Shown here piece after piece: positions 15,313 through 23,866 of a stretch of 64,000 bases of DNA. Source of the stretch: Aurantiacibacter gangjinensis (GTDB lineage: Bacteria > Pseudomonadota > Alphaproteobacteria > Sphingomonadales > Sphingomonadaceae); assembly GCF_001886695.1 (NCBI RefSeq), contig NZ_CP018097.1, positions 496,001 to 560,000 on the forward strand, in the 5' to 3' direction. The translations under genes and the position numbers were made by a program. Numbering within the stretch: the stretch's first letter is position 1; every line of letters starts with the position of its first letter. The notes below the pieces were generated by a model. It saw nothing but the letters and a program-made list of their open reading frames with translations, searched no databases and had not been told where the DNA came from.

Positions 15313-16355
15313 GCGAGCGTCGCTTCAAGCGTAAGAAATTCTGCATTATCCAGCATTTGCGCCGGTGCTCGACGCATCGCGGCGCGCATGCCCTCTCTCT
15401 CGGCTTCGGGCGCGGCTTCCAGCGACGCCTCCCACATCCATGGGCGCACGGATTTTCGCAGATATTCACGTTTTATAACAAGGCCTGCAAAATCCAGCGC
15501 GCTGTGAAGGCCTCTCCGTGTTGGAATCGCCAGATGCCGGGGAGCCTCCAGGCCGCGCCAGTAGCGTCCAAAGATTTGTTGGCCGGTTGCAGCTGCATTG
15601 GGTGTTTCGATGAAAATTCGCCCGCTCGGTTTCAAAAATCGCGCCAATTGCCGCAGCACCAGGCGCGGCTCTGGCAAGTGCTCTAAAACATGCCCCAGAG
15701 TGATATGATCGAAACGGGCCTGCCAAGCCTCTTCCGGCAAAATCTCGGGCATGCAAACACGCAGCCCCAGTTGCTCAAGCCTGGTTACCACCCTCCGGTC
15801 GAAATCGACCCCCGCTACACGGTGACCAAGAGCCTGAAGCCGCAACAGAAAGCCGCCGGAACCGCAGCCGTAATCAAGCACCTCCCCCGGCGGCGGCGAC
15901 ACGAACCGATAGCGTGCGTCGGTCTCTGCGCGATTGCTGCTGACCAGCCGGTACAGGAGACTGCCTAGAGCGACGGTCAGTTCACTGCTCCCCCCGAACC
16001 GGCGCGCGATATAGGCGCGGCGCATCCAGCGCTTCATGCCGGGCGCGGCGTCATCGTCCAATTCTTCGTCATGGGTGTGATACCCTTTATATGCGGACTG
16101 GAGAGCCTCCGCAGTCGGTCGCTGCGGCTGCACAAGGCTGGCACACGCACCGCATCGTGCAAAATCGGTGGTGAAGGAGGCGGCGGCGAAAAACACGTCC
16201 GGCACCGCTTCGATCTCGAAGGCAAGCTTACTGCAACTGCAAAAAGGGCAGGCCTCGACCCTTTCGAAACAGCTATCCGGCCATTCCTGCCGAGCTTTTG
16301 TGTCGCGTGGCGCAGTCACGATCCCGTGCCGTTGACCCGCGACCGAGCGCGCCAC
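15309..16355 (-). CDS. SAM-dependent methyltransferase with N-terminal zinc-ribbon-like region
   Basis: Up to 348 residues. A two-pair cysteine region (ACPFCSCSKL ... FARCGACASLVQPQ) is followed by a class I methyltransferase core: GEVLDYGCGSGGFLLRLQALG, then VAGVDFDRRVV and ITLGHVLEHLPEPRLVLRQL. Proteins of this shape occur in polysaccharide loci and methylate sugars or glycan ends; methylating a chain terminus could stop polymerisation. The start is uncertain: ATG at 16355 or GTG at 16319. It is coupled to the downstream rhamnosyltransferase gene. Confidence 0.8.
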   Translation of the reverse strand: MARSVAGQRHGIVTAPRDTKARQEWPDSCFERVEACPFCSCSKLAFEIEAVPDVFFAAASFTTDFARCGACASLVQPQRPTAEALQSAYKGYHTHDEELDDDAAPGMKRWMRRAYIARRFGGSSELTVALGSLLYRLVSSNRAETDARYRFVSPPPGEVLDYGCGSGGFLLRLQALGHRVAGVDFDRRVVTRLEQLGLRVCMPEILPEEAWQARFDHITLGHVLEHLPEPRLVLRQLARFLKPSGRIFIETPNAAATGQQIFGRYWRGLEAPRHLAIPTRRGLHSALDFAGLVIKREYLRKSVRPWMWEASLEAAPEAEREGMRAAMRRAPAQMLDNAEFLTLEATLA

Positions 16356-16450
16356 CTGTCCATAGCTACGAAGGCGAACTTGCCGGACGACGCCTTAGCA
16401 GCCATTCCGGTTCTGGACTGCTGCAACCACTGCATTCGATCGGCCATAAA

Positions 16451-17908
16451 ATGCGCCTCGCGACAAACTCATTCTATTCTCTGCTCGGGTCGGCTGTTCC
16501 GCTCTTGCTAAGCGTGCTTACCGTACCTCTTTTCGTCGAGCAGATAGGCATGGAACGGTACGGCGCGCTAGCCCTTGCATGGCTGTTTCTCACTTACTTC
16601 GGAAATGCAGATTTCGGCTTTGGCCGTTCGGTGACCCAGCGCCTCGCTTCGACCATAGGGCGCGGAGACGCCGACAGGGCGGCAAATATCGTGTGGACTG
16701 CGATCGTCACGATAGCGGGCTTCGGCATATTGCTGGCATTGCTCTTATACGTCGCGGCGCGAACCTATTTCGCAGGTCCCTTCGATGCCGCGCCCGATAT
16801 CAGTGCGGAAATGCTGGCGGCCGTTTGGCTGCTCGCTCTCGGGAGCCCCATAGTCGCTCTTAGCGGAGTTTTGGGTGGAGCGCTGATGGGTATCGAGCGG
16901 TTTAGGCTGGTTGCATCCAGCGCGATCATCGCCAATTCCGGCGCGCTGCTTTTCCCTCTGGCCATTGCCTATCTGTATTCTGTGGACCTGCGGTGGCTGA
17001 TTCTAGCGACACTCGCGGCCCGCCTTCTCGGGTTGCTTCTGCTTGCATCCGGAGTGTGGCAGACGTTTCTTCGGCGCGCTGTACCGCGCTTTTCCGTCGA
17101 GGAATTCCGCAAGCTCGCAAGCTATGGCGCGTGGATCATGGTCACGGCCATCGTCGGGCCGCTGATGGTGGCGGGAGACAGGATGGTGATCGGCGCGGTG
17201 CTGGGCGCAGCGGCGGTCGCCGCCTACGCGATCCCCTTCCAGATTGCGTCGCGAACCCTCTCGTTGCCGATCGCGATCGTGCAGGCCCTGTTCCCCCGCT
17301 TCGCCAGCGAGGATGGCGAGGCGTCTCGCGCGCGGTGCGGCACCTTCACCATTGTGGTCGCGCAAATCTACACGCCGCTGGTGATCGGCCTGATCCTGTT
17401 GGCCGGTCCGCTCCTGTCGCTATGGCTGGGTGACAATCTTGACGAACGCTCGATCCTTGTCGGCCAGATCCTCATGGCAGGCTTCTGGACCAACGCGCTC
17501 GCCAACGTGCCCTATGCCTACATCCAGGCGCGCGGGCAGCCGCGCTTTACGGCGCTTCTGCACCTCGCCGAATTGCCATTCTATATCGCCTTGCTGTTCG
17601 GGCTGGGCGCGACATTCGGCCTTGCCGGGATAGCTGCTGCATTCGCGCTTCGCTGCGGTATCGATATGCTCGCCCTGATGACGAAGGCAGGCGCGATGGG
17701 GATCGATATCTGGCGGAAAGTGGCGGTGCAGATGGCGCTCGTTCTCGCCGCCCTGATGCTTGCCCACTCGATAATGTCGTGGGCTTGGCTGGCGACATCG
17801 GCATTGGCGCTGGCGGCGCTATCGCTCACCGCCACGGCTTGGCAGATGCCGCCAGAGATCAAGGCGCAATTGCGCGTGCTGCTCGCTCGTTTTCGGAAGG
17901 CCGCTTAG
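16451..17908 (+). CDS. Wzx-type polysaccharide flippase (MATE/MOP family)
   Basis: 485 residues, about 12-14 hydrophobic segments. The N-terminus RLATNSFYSLLGSAVPLLLSV, the early motif QIGMERYGALALAWLF and GDRMVIGAVLGAAAVAAYAIPFQI are typical of O-antigen/exopolysaccharide flippases. It turns undecaprenyl-linked repeat units across the inner membrane for polymerisation. I chose the ATG at 16451 because the upstream extension is hydrophilic and overlaps the divergent methyltransferase gene. Its stop interlocks with that of the convergent beta-helix gene. Confidence 0.9.
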   Translation: MRLATNSFYSLLGSAVPLLLSVLTVPLFVEQIGMERYGALALAWLFLTYFGNADFGFGRSVTQRLASTIGRGDADRAANIVWTAIVTIAGFGILLALLLYVAARTYFAGPFDAAPDISAEMLAAVWLLALGSPIVALSGVLGGALMGIERFRLVASSAIIANSGALLFPLAIAYLYSVDLRWLILATLAARLLGLLLLASGVWQTFLRRAVPRFSVEEFRKLASYGAWIMVTAIVGPLMVAGDRMVIGAVLGAAAVAAYAIPFQIASRTLSLPIAIVQALFPRFASEDGEASRARCGTFTIVVAQIYTPLVIGLILLAGPLLSLWLGDNLDERSILVGQILMAGFWTNALANVPYAYIQARGQPRFTALLHLAELPFYIALLFGLGATFGLAGIAAAFALRCGIDMLALMTKAGAMGIDIWRKVAVQMALVLAALMLAHSIMSWAWLATSALALAALSLTATAWQMPPEIKAQLRVLLARFRKAA

Positions 17909-19911
17909 GCCACCGCGCCTTTGGCAGCCGATGCGCCACGGCGAGCGCCGTGGAGATCGAAGGCGAGCAACGCCGGTGCCGGATTGGCAAGCAAGTCGCC
18001 TGACGGGCGAAAGTCGCCCGTCGCCGCGTCGACAAACAGGTTGTCGGCATCGCCGCCCACGCTCGTACCGCTGGACGAGGCCGGGACGTCCGCTCCGGCA
18101 TGCAAATGGTTGTCGCGCAGCACCAGATCGCTGTCGGCGGCGCTTTGCCAGACGATCGCCGGGAAGACATTCGCTGCGAGAAGGCAGTAACCGTCCGGAT
18201 TGTAACGCCGCACGCCGGTGAAGTCGGTCCGTAGCGCGAGATACTGGTTCGGGAAGCTGTTATGGACGGCCACAACATGGCTTTCATCGCCGCCGAGCTG
18301 GTTGATAAGCATACCGAAATCGAAATCTGCTTCATCCGAGTGCAGGGCATTATTTGCAAAAACGAAATCGGAATACGGATGGGCACCGAGCGCAAGATTC
18401 TGCAGCGCGACACGATAACCGCGTGTCCCCCATACGATGATGTTTTCGCCGTGGCCGGACACGCTCTGCCAAAGATCGGAATGGTGATCGAACCATGTCG
18501 TCACGGTGAGGGCGGACGACTTGGCGTTCGTTGGCGGCATCGTATTGCCGTACAATGCTGCGGCACGGCGTGTGTCATCGAGAAGCGTGGCCGACCAGTC
18601 CGCTAGCGATGCATTTACGAAGTTCACCAGATCGCTGACCCAGTAATACCCGCTGGAAGGATTGTCGCGGTCGATCGTAAAGGTCGCAACGGAAGCGCCG
18701 TTCTCCCGGAAGGTGACAACCCGGTTCGACGTGTTGTTCAAGCCTGAAATCTCGATCGTGGCCGAGTTTGCGATCCCACCATATTGCACTGTCAGCGCGT
18801 CGAGCGGGGTGCGCAAGGCGCCACTTGTCCAATTCTCGACGACGTTGTTGATAGCGAGATTCGCGCCCGAAAAAACATCGCGAAAGCCACGCCGAAAAGT
18901 GCAGCCGCGTACGAGAGATGCGCCGTTTGCAGCGTCGTTGATCCCCTCCACGTATACTTCGGTAAAATAGGCTGCATCGCGGCACATATAGAGGAACGGT
19001 TTGACATTCCCGTCGACCAGCATCTCGCGAGGCCGGGCATCAACGAACCGGCATCCGTCGAACCAGTGCTGCCGCTGGGTTGGGGACTCGTGATATACCT
19101 GCGTCATCGTGCTGGCATCGAAGGTAAGGTTCTCACCCTGCCAGTGCAGCCCGTCATATTGCAGGCGAAGATAGCCGAGCGATGTCGCTGTAAGCGTTAC
19201 CGGCTCGCTCGCCCGGATGGTACAATATCCATCGCCTTCGTAATTTCCGCCGATTGACGTGACATCGTGGATGCCGCCCTCGGTAACAGTCACCAGGGGA
19301 TTGCGCGCCGATTGGCTTCGCAGCCAGTTGACCGCGGCCGATATGCTCTGGAAGCGCGTGCCGGTAACAGCCGGCCGCGACGGCGCGACCTCGACGCTGA
19401 AATCGTGAAGCTGGGCGGAAGGAAAGAAGCTGAAGGGGCCGATCACCCGGTTCTGCATCGATCCATCGCGCGGCACGGCTTCGAAAAAGACCTGCGCTTC
19501 GCCGTCCTGGCCGTGATGCGAAAGGGTGATCCACCAGCCGGGATAGGTCCGCGCGACGCCGTTGGCATCGGTGATGGTGTGCAGGGTGGGCCGCAGGATT
19601 TCTTGGCTAGTACCTTCGCAGTGCACGATAACCATGGTGAGGCCCATCGTATCGAAAAGGCTGCCCCGGTCATTGGCCATCGCCAGCACGCCAATAGTCA
19701 AGCCGTCCGTGTAGAACTGGTTGGGCGGCGTGAGCAGGCGCATGGCGGGCTTGGCTGTGACGCGAATCGGATCGACGGGCGTGGAAGCAAAGCCGCTGCC
19801 CGCCGTCCCCGTCCATGACGCGGAAGGCGCTATGCTCGGCAGCGCTCCTGCTTCGCCCAGCGTAGATGGCGAGCGGCTATGGCTCGAAAACCCGAAGCCG
19901 AAACCGGGCAT
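17905..19911 (-). CDS. Large, probably right-handed beta-helix protein, candidate spike/adhesin partner of a GTA-type spike base
   Basis: 668 residues without a signal peptide or membrane segment. The N-terminus is Gly/Phe/Ser rich (MPGFGFGFSSHSRS), followed by a beta-sandwich-like part (VDPIRVTAKPAM ... YPGWWITLSHHGQDGEAQVFF). From about residue 200 there is a repeating turn-and-strand pattern (LRLQYDGLHWQGENLTFD, FDGCRFVDARP, SLVRGCTFRRGF, NNVVENW, LNNTSNRVV) as in parallel beta-helices of phage tailspikes and polysaccharide lyases. Its ATG overlaps the spike-base stop (TAATG), so the two are made together. Lyase or hydrolase activity is possible but no catalytic site is identifiable. Confidence 0.6.
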   Translation of the reverse strand: MPGFGFGFSSHSRSPSTLGEAGALPSIAPSASWTGTAGSGFASTPVDPIRVTAKPAMRLLTPPNQFYTDGLTIGVLAMANDRGSLFDTMGLTMVIVHCEGTSQEILRPTLHTITDANGVARTYPGWWITLSHHGQDGEAQVFFEAVPRDGSMQNRVIGPFSFFPSAQLHDFSVEVAPSRPAVTGTRFQSISAAVNWLRSQSARNPLVTVTEGGIHDVTSIGGNYEGDGYCTIRASEPVTLTATSLGYLRLQYDGLHWQGENLTFDASTMTQVYHESPTQRQHWFDGCRFVDARPREMLVDGNVKPFLYMCRDAAYFTEVYVEGINDAANGASLVRGCTFRRGFRDVFSGANLAINNVVENWTSGALRTPLDALTVQYGGIANSATIEISGLNNTSNRVVTFRENGASVATFTIDRDNPSSGYYWVSDLVNFVNASLADWSATLLDDTRRAAALYGNTMPPTNAKSSALTVTTWFDHHSDLWQSVSGHGENIIVWGTRGYRVALQNLALGAHPYSDFVFANNALHSDEADFDFGMLINQLGGDESHVVAVHNSFPNQYLALRTDFTGVRRYNPDGYCLLAANVFPAIVWQSAADSDLVLRDNHLHAGADVPASSSGTSVGGDADNLFVDAATGDFRPSGDLLANPAPALLAFDLHGARRGASAAKGAVA

Positions 19912-20180
19912 TACGACAACCCAACGATATCAGCGGCTGTCGTGCCCGTTGCCGCCACTGCGCGCGTGCGCACATCGAGGATGCTGCCCGAGGCAACATT
20001 TCGGAAGACGACCGGCGCGTCATTGCCCACGGCAATGAGAGCGACATCACCTCCCTCGCCGACATACAGCGCCTTCGTGGCCTGCGGCAGGTCGGCGTTG
20101 TCGGCCGGGATGATGGCAAAACAGAATTCCGCCGGAGCGAGCGGGCTCTGGGCGAACTGGTCGAACGGGTCGTTGATCAT
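19911..20180 (-). CDS. Spike base protein, RcGTA rcc01079 (GhsA)-like
   Basis: 89 residues from the ATG at 20180; an in-frame start at 20225 adds 15 with no support. The pattern NDPFDQF...PAEFCFAIIPADNADLPQATKALYVGEGGDVAL...VVFRNVASGSILDVRTRAVAATGTTAADIVGL is the small domain found in the gene-transfer-agent head-spike base of Rhodobacter capsulatus and related phage-like proteins. There the spike binds the recipient capsule. Here the gene is alone with its beta-helix partner: no capsid, portal, terminase or tail genes are nearby. Seeing it in a capsule locus suggests glycan binding, which is inference. Confidence 0.75.
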   Translation of the reverse strand: MINDPFDQFAQSPLAPAEFCFAIIPADNADLPQATKALYVGEGGDVALIAVGNDAPVVFRNVASGSILDVRTRAVAATGTTAADIVGLS

Positions 20181-20268
20181 GGCATGGTGTCCTTTCAGGG
20201 GTTCGAAAGGCGGCGTCCAAGCCATGAGGACTAACGTGTAGGACAGTCTTTTCTGCTAGCGCGAGGTC

Positions 20269-21174
20269 CTACCGGTATCCGCCCCACCATCGCCACGGCA
20301 TCAGTACGGGTCGCCAGAAGGCGCGCATTAGTGGGTGAGGTTGCAGGCGCGCGATCGACAGCATGCAGCCCTTCGCAAGGCGGAGTGTGTTACCGAGCCC
20401 GTGTACCGCTAGAAGCAGGCGCGAGATTAAAGGCCCGTGATGCTTACGGTAATAATGCGCAACGCCCTTCAGCAAGAACCCGATGCGCTGCGGTGCCAGG
20501 GGGTCTCCACTGCCGATGTCGTGCAGGATACGGGCGGCGGGAACAAGCATCGTGCTACCCCCTGCATCGCTATGTCGCCGGCAAAAATCCAGCTCTTCGG
20601 CATAGAGAAAAAAGCTGTCGTCCATGCCGCCAAGGTGTTCCCACCTTCTCCGGCGAACTAGCATGAAAGCACCACTTACAGCATCGACTTCGATGCCACC
20701 CGAAGTCGCAGATTGGTCCAGCTTGCGATGAAAGCCTATGGCCTGGCGGAATGTTCGCCACAGTGTCGGAAAGTGAAGAACCGAACGGCTGTCTATATTG
20801 CCGTCGGCATCGACCGTAACACCGCCGAAAACATCGACATGCGGATAATGCTCGGTCGCTCGTAACAAGGGGCTGATCGCATCCGATAACAGAATGGCAT
20901 CCGGATTGAGCAGCAAGAGCCAATGTCCGCCCGCATGACGGGCGAGGTAATTATTCGCCGCGGCAAAGCCGATATTGCCCTGCGATGGCAAAACCCGCGC
21001 ATCGGGCATTAATTCTGCAACGAGACTTTCGGAATCATCGGTGCCGTTATTTATGAAAAGCACTTCGCAATCGATATCGTTCGTCGCTTCTGCAAGCGAA
21101 GCGAAGAGGGGTGGCAGGAATGCTCGGGAATTGTGGCCGACCACCAGAATGCTTATGTCCGGGCTATGCTTCAT
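20269..21174 (-). CDS. Family 2 glycosyltransferase (rhamnosyltransferase-like)
   Basis: 301 residues, GT-A fold. DISILVVGHNSRAFLPPLFASL opens the nucleotide-sugar domain; VLPSQGNIGFAAANNYLARHAGGHWLLLLNPDAIL holds the DxD-equivalent NPDA; AVSGAFMLVRRRRWEHLGGMDDSFFLYAEELDFCRR holds the acceptor-loop ED motif. The NPDA/GGMDDSFFLYAEELD combination is common in rhamnosyltransferases of the WbbL type. It sits at the cytosolic membrane face and adds a sugar to the lipid-linked repeat unit. It lies 88 bases upstream of the spike-base gene on the same strand. Confidence 0.9.
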   Translation of the reverse strand: MKHSPDISILVVGHNSRAFLPPLFASLAEATNDIDCEVLFINNGTDDSESLVAELMPDARVLPSQGNIGFAAANNYLARHAGGHWLLLLNPDAILLSDAISPLLRATEHYPHVDVFGGVTVDADGNIDSRSVLHFPTLWRTFRQAIGFHRKLDQSATSGGIEVDAVSGAFMLVRRRRWEHLGGMDDSFFLYAEELDFCRRHSDAGGSTMLVPAARILHDIGSGDPLAPQRIGFLLKGVAHYYRKHHGPLISRLLLAVHGLGNTLRLAKGCMLSIARLQPHPLMRAFWRPVLMPWRWWGGYR

Positions 21175-21319
21175 CGCAATTCGATATCCGCCGTATGCGA
21201 AGGAAGCCGCTTTTGATAACGCATAATGTCAAATCCGTAGGCGGAGCATATCCCTGCAACCGACTGTCACACAATGTTACGAATAGACCGCACGCTTGCA
21301 GAAGGGGCGACGCTGATAC
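21175..21319. other. Intergenic region between GT2 and polymerase genes
   Basis: This 145-base spacer is less GC-rich than its surroundings by eye. It must hold the promoter of the minus-strand GT2/spike group, but I could not pick out convincing -35 and -10 elements, a terminator or an RNA gene. Confidence 0.4.
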
Positions 21320-22654
21320 TCACGTGGCGAAGCTCCGGCCTTGGGTTGGCTTGTCAGCTGGCGGCGCGGCGTCGGAGTTGCGCGTGAGGTCTGCGGAGCG
21401 AAACTCCTTAGCATAGCTTACCGATGCGCCGCACAACATGATTATCCAGGTATGCAAGCCTTCCCAGAGGTGAACTGAGAAACCGGAAAAGATCACACAT
21501 GAAAGCAGTATCGCGAGCGCGACTGCGAGATACTGATCTCGCGCGCTTCTGCGGCCGCTTGTCTTGACCAAAAGAGTAACTGTGCCAACCATCACAGCGG
21601 CGCTCGCTATCGATGCTGGGAAGCCATATCTCAGCGCGAGGTAGAGCCAGTACGAATCGACCGAGTCTCCCATCCAGTCTTGCCGCGTCCAGTCGCGCAG
21701 GCCAATTCCGACCCAAGGGTGCGCCACTGCCTCGGCCCCGGCATATTGCCAGATCAACATGCGATAATAGCCCGTGCTTGGATCAAGCGTGAAATTGCGC
21801 ACGAAGAAGCTGACAGGTCCGCTTTCCGAGACCACCGAAAGCATCAGGTATAGCAGGATGGCGTAAAGGCCTAGGAGGAGAAAGACCGGCACCCGCGAAA
21901 TGCGCTGCACGGTATAGGCGCCCATCATGAAAGCGGCGAGCGCGAAGGCCAGGACCGCCGTCGCGCTCACAACAAAGAAGGAGGAAACCGCCACGAAAGC
22001 CGCCGGCGCCAGCTGCCGCCAATTACTTGTGAAATAGACCGCGAGCGGAAGGATTGTGGCGAGGAACACGCCGCCCAGAATGGGATGCGGAAACGGTCCG
22101 GCTGCGCGCACCAGCCCCCAGCGCACCCGTGAAACCAGCACCGGCTCGGGCTTTCCAAGGATGTCCGCAATGAGCGGCCGCAGGAAGATGTCGTGCGATA
22201 TACTCTCATAGGCGAGGATCACTGCCACCACGGCAAGGCCGGGCAGCGTGTAGTAGAAAATCGTGCGCAAGTCGTTGGCGGAGCGGATGAAGGCCCTGCC
22301 GATCAGATAGGCAAAGCCGAAGTCTAGCGCGAGCGATGTGCCGGTAATCAGCGCCGTGACGGGCGTCGTCGTGACGAATAACGCGAGCACGAACCAGATC
22401 GATGCAAAGCCTGCGAAAAGATCGATGACCGATGGCTGCACGGGGCGCGCCAACAGGCGCGCGACCGCAATCGGCGCGAGAGCGAAAAGAGCAATGCGAT
22501 AAGGGAACAGATTTGCGCCGGCGAGGTCCAGCGACAACTCGCGCGGCAACAGCGCCGCGTAGACCAGGATAAGCACTGGCGCGAGCCGCCGCGTAAGGCG
22601 GGGCCTGAAGGTGCTATGCCAAGGAAGGCGCGGCAGGGCAGGGAGCGCGCTCAT
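21320..22654 (-). CDS. O-antigen/exopolysaccharide polymerase (Wzy-like membrane protein)
   Basis: 444 residues from the ATG at 22654, which overlaps the upstream glycosyltransferase stop (ATGA). About a dozen hydrophobic segments occur, with a large periplasmic part carrying FFVRNFTLDPSTGYYRMLIWQYAGAEAVAHPWVGIGLRDW, the loop typical of exopolysaccharide Wzy proteins. It would polymerise flipped repeat units in the periplasm. It belongs to a minus-strand operon with wza, wzc and a GT4 gene, which argues that this one, not the ligase-like protein near 1760, is the main polymerase. Confidence 0.85.
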   Translation of the reverse strand: MSALPALPRLPWHSTFRPRLTRRLAPVLILVYAALLPRELSLDLAGANLFPYRIALFALAPIAVARLLARPVQPSVIDLFAGFASIWFVLALFVTTTPVTALITGTSLALDFGFAYLIGRAFIRSANDLRTIFYYTLPGLAVVAVILAYESISHDIFLRPLIADILGKPEPVLVSRVRWGLVRAAGPFPHPILGGVFLATILPLAVYFTSNWRQLAPAAFVAVSSFFVVSATAVLAFALAAFMMGAYTVQRISRVPVFLLLGLYAILLYLMLSVVSESGPVSFFVRNFTLDPSTGYYRMLIWQYAGAEAVAHPWVGIGLRDWTRQDWMGDSVDSYWLYLALRYGFPASIASAAVMVGTVTLLVKTSGRRSARDQYLAVALAILLSCVIFSGFSVHLWEGLHTWIIMLCGASVSYAKEFRSADLTRNSDAAPPADKPTQGRSFAT

Positions 22655-23844
22655 GCCGAGACTGCCGCGCGCAGACCGGATGCGAATACGCGCGCTATCG
22701 CGGGACGCTGGAAGGCTGTGGCCGCCTCGGATGACTGCCATCGGGCTAGGCTAGCCTTAAGCGACATTTCCTCATCACGAACATGATGCATCGCGTCAGC
22801 GATTGCCGACGGATCGCGCGCATCGACACGGATGGCGAAAGGGCAATCGTCGAAATAGCCATCCACCGCTGCGCCTGCCGGATAGATAATCGGCAAACCG
22901 GCAAAGAGCGCTTCGATAAATACAAGGCCAAAGCTCTCGCGTTTCGACGGAAGGACAAAGCCGGTCGCGGCGTTGAGTTCGCGCGCAAGAGATCTGCGCT
23001 CTCGCGGCCCGAGCAGCGTGATGTCGCTTCCCGCGATAATGGCCTCGCATGCGCGAATATCGGCTGCATCCCCGCCACCGATGACGTCGATGGGCGCGGC
23101 CTGCTGCGCGCGAAGCAGCCGCGATGTCGCGGCAATGGCCCGCAGGTTCTTCACCTTGCGGTTCTTGAGGTGAAACACCGAAACGAAGCGCCCGTTTCCT
23201 GCGACGGGCGCTTGCGGCGTATCCAGATCGGTCGGCGCGGGAAGCATGTGGACCGGTCCGGTGCGCGGTCCCAGAAGCGTCTCCGCCAAAGCAAGCGACC
23301 AAGGCGCAAAAGGGAAAACCACCGCCGCACCATGAAAGACCTTTGCGAAGCGCCTGCGCAAATCGGGTCGGGCTGCGAGAATCATGCCGTCCGTATTGCC
23401 CTGGATGGCGACCGCGTAAGGGACCCCCAGCGCTTTCGCGGCCCGCGCCACCGCAAGGCCCTCTACAGTAAGCTTATGCGCCGCCAGCAGGTCCGGCCGC
23501 GGGCCAGCCGCTATCTGGGCAGCGAGCCAACTTCCGAGCCGGTCGAGGCATGTGGCGTGGGCGATCCCAAACCCCGGCGCGGTGTATTGCGCCGCGATGC
23601 CACCATCGAATGCTCGGCGCGCATCCACGATACCGGGCATGGCTGCAAAAGCACCCGGCGAGCGACGGTTCAGCGAGATGACATATTGGTCGAACGCTTC
23701 GCGAACCGAAGAAATGTGGTCACGGATGACAGGGGTCTTGTCCGGCGCAAAGCTGTCCGGATAATCGGCTGTGATATGCACGATGCGCGGCTTCGCAGCA
23801 TCGGTCGGGAAGGTCCGGAAGGGGTGGGAAGGCTGCGCGCTCAT
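22651..23844 (-). CDS. Family 4 glycosyltransferase
   Basis: 397 residues from the ATG at 23844; the longer frame upstream lies in the wzc gene and is a shadow. GT-B fold: N-terminal RIVHITADYPDSFAPDKTPVI, middle GRFVSVFHLKNRKVKNLRAI, C-terminal GFVLPSKRESFGLVFIEALFAGLPIIYP with the ExxxxxGxP nucleotide-sugar motif. It adds a hexose to the growing repeat unit at the cytosolic side. It overlaps the polymerase gene and follows the wzc gene by 22 bases, so it is part of the wza-wzc-GT-wzy operon. Sugar specificity cannot be read. Confidence 0.88.
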   Translation of the reverse strand: MSAQPSHPFRTFPTDAAKPRIVHITADYPDSFAPDKTPVIRDHISSVREAFDQYVISLNRRSPGAFAAMPGIVDARRAFDGGIAAQYTAPGFGIAHATCLDRLGSWLAAQIAAGPRPDLLAAHKLTVEGLAVARAAKALGVPYAVAIQGNTDGMILAARPDLRRRFAKVFHGAAVVFPFAPWSLALAETLLGPRTGPVHMLPAPTDLDTPQAPVAGNGRFVSVFHLKNRKVKNLRAIAATSRLLRAQQAAPIDVIGGGDAADIRACEAIIAGSDITLLGPRERRSLARELNAATGFVLPSKRESFGLVFIEALFAGLPIIYPAGAAVDGYFDDCPFAIRVDARDPSAIADAMHHVRDEEMSLKASLARWQSSEAATAFQRPAIARVFASGLRAAVSA

Positions 23845-23866
23845 CGGTGCGGCGTGGCGAACCCTG

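Noticed and set aside
17905-19911. Naming the beta-helix protein a polysaccharide lyase
   Set aside because: The repeat pattern fits a beta-helix, but no lyase catalytic residues can be identified and there is no signal peptide.
17905-20180. A prophage or complete gene-transfer-agent cluster
   Set aside because: Only the spike-base and beta-helix genes are present. No terminase, portal, capsid, tail, integrase or attachment repeats were found nearby.
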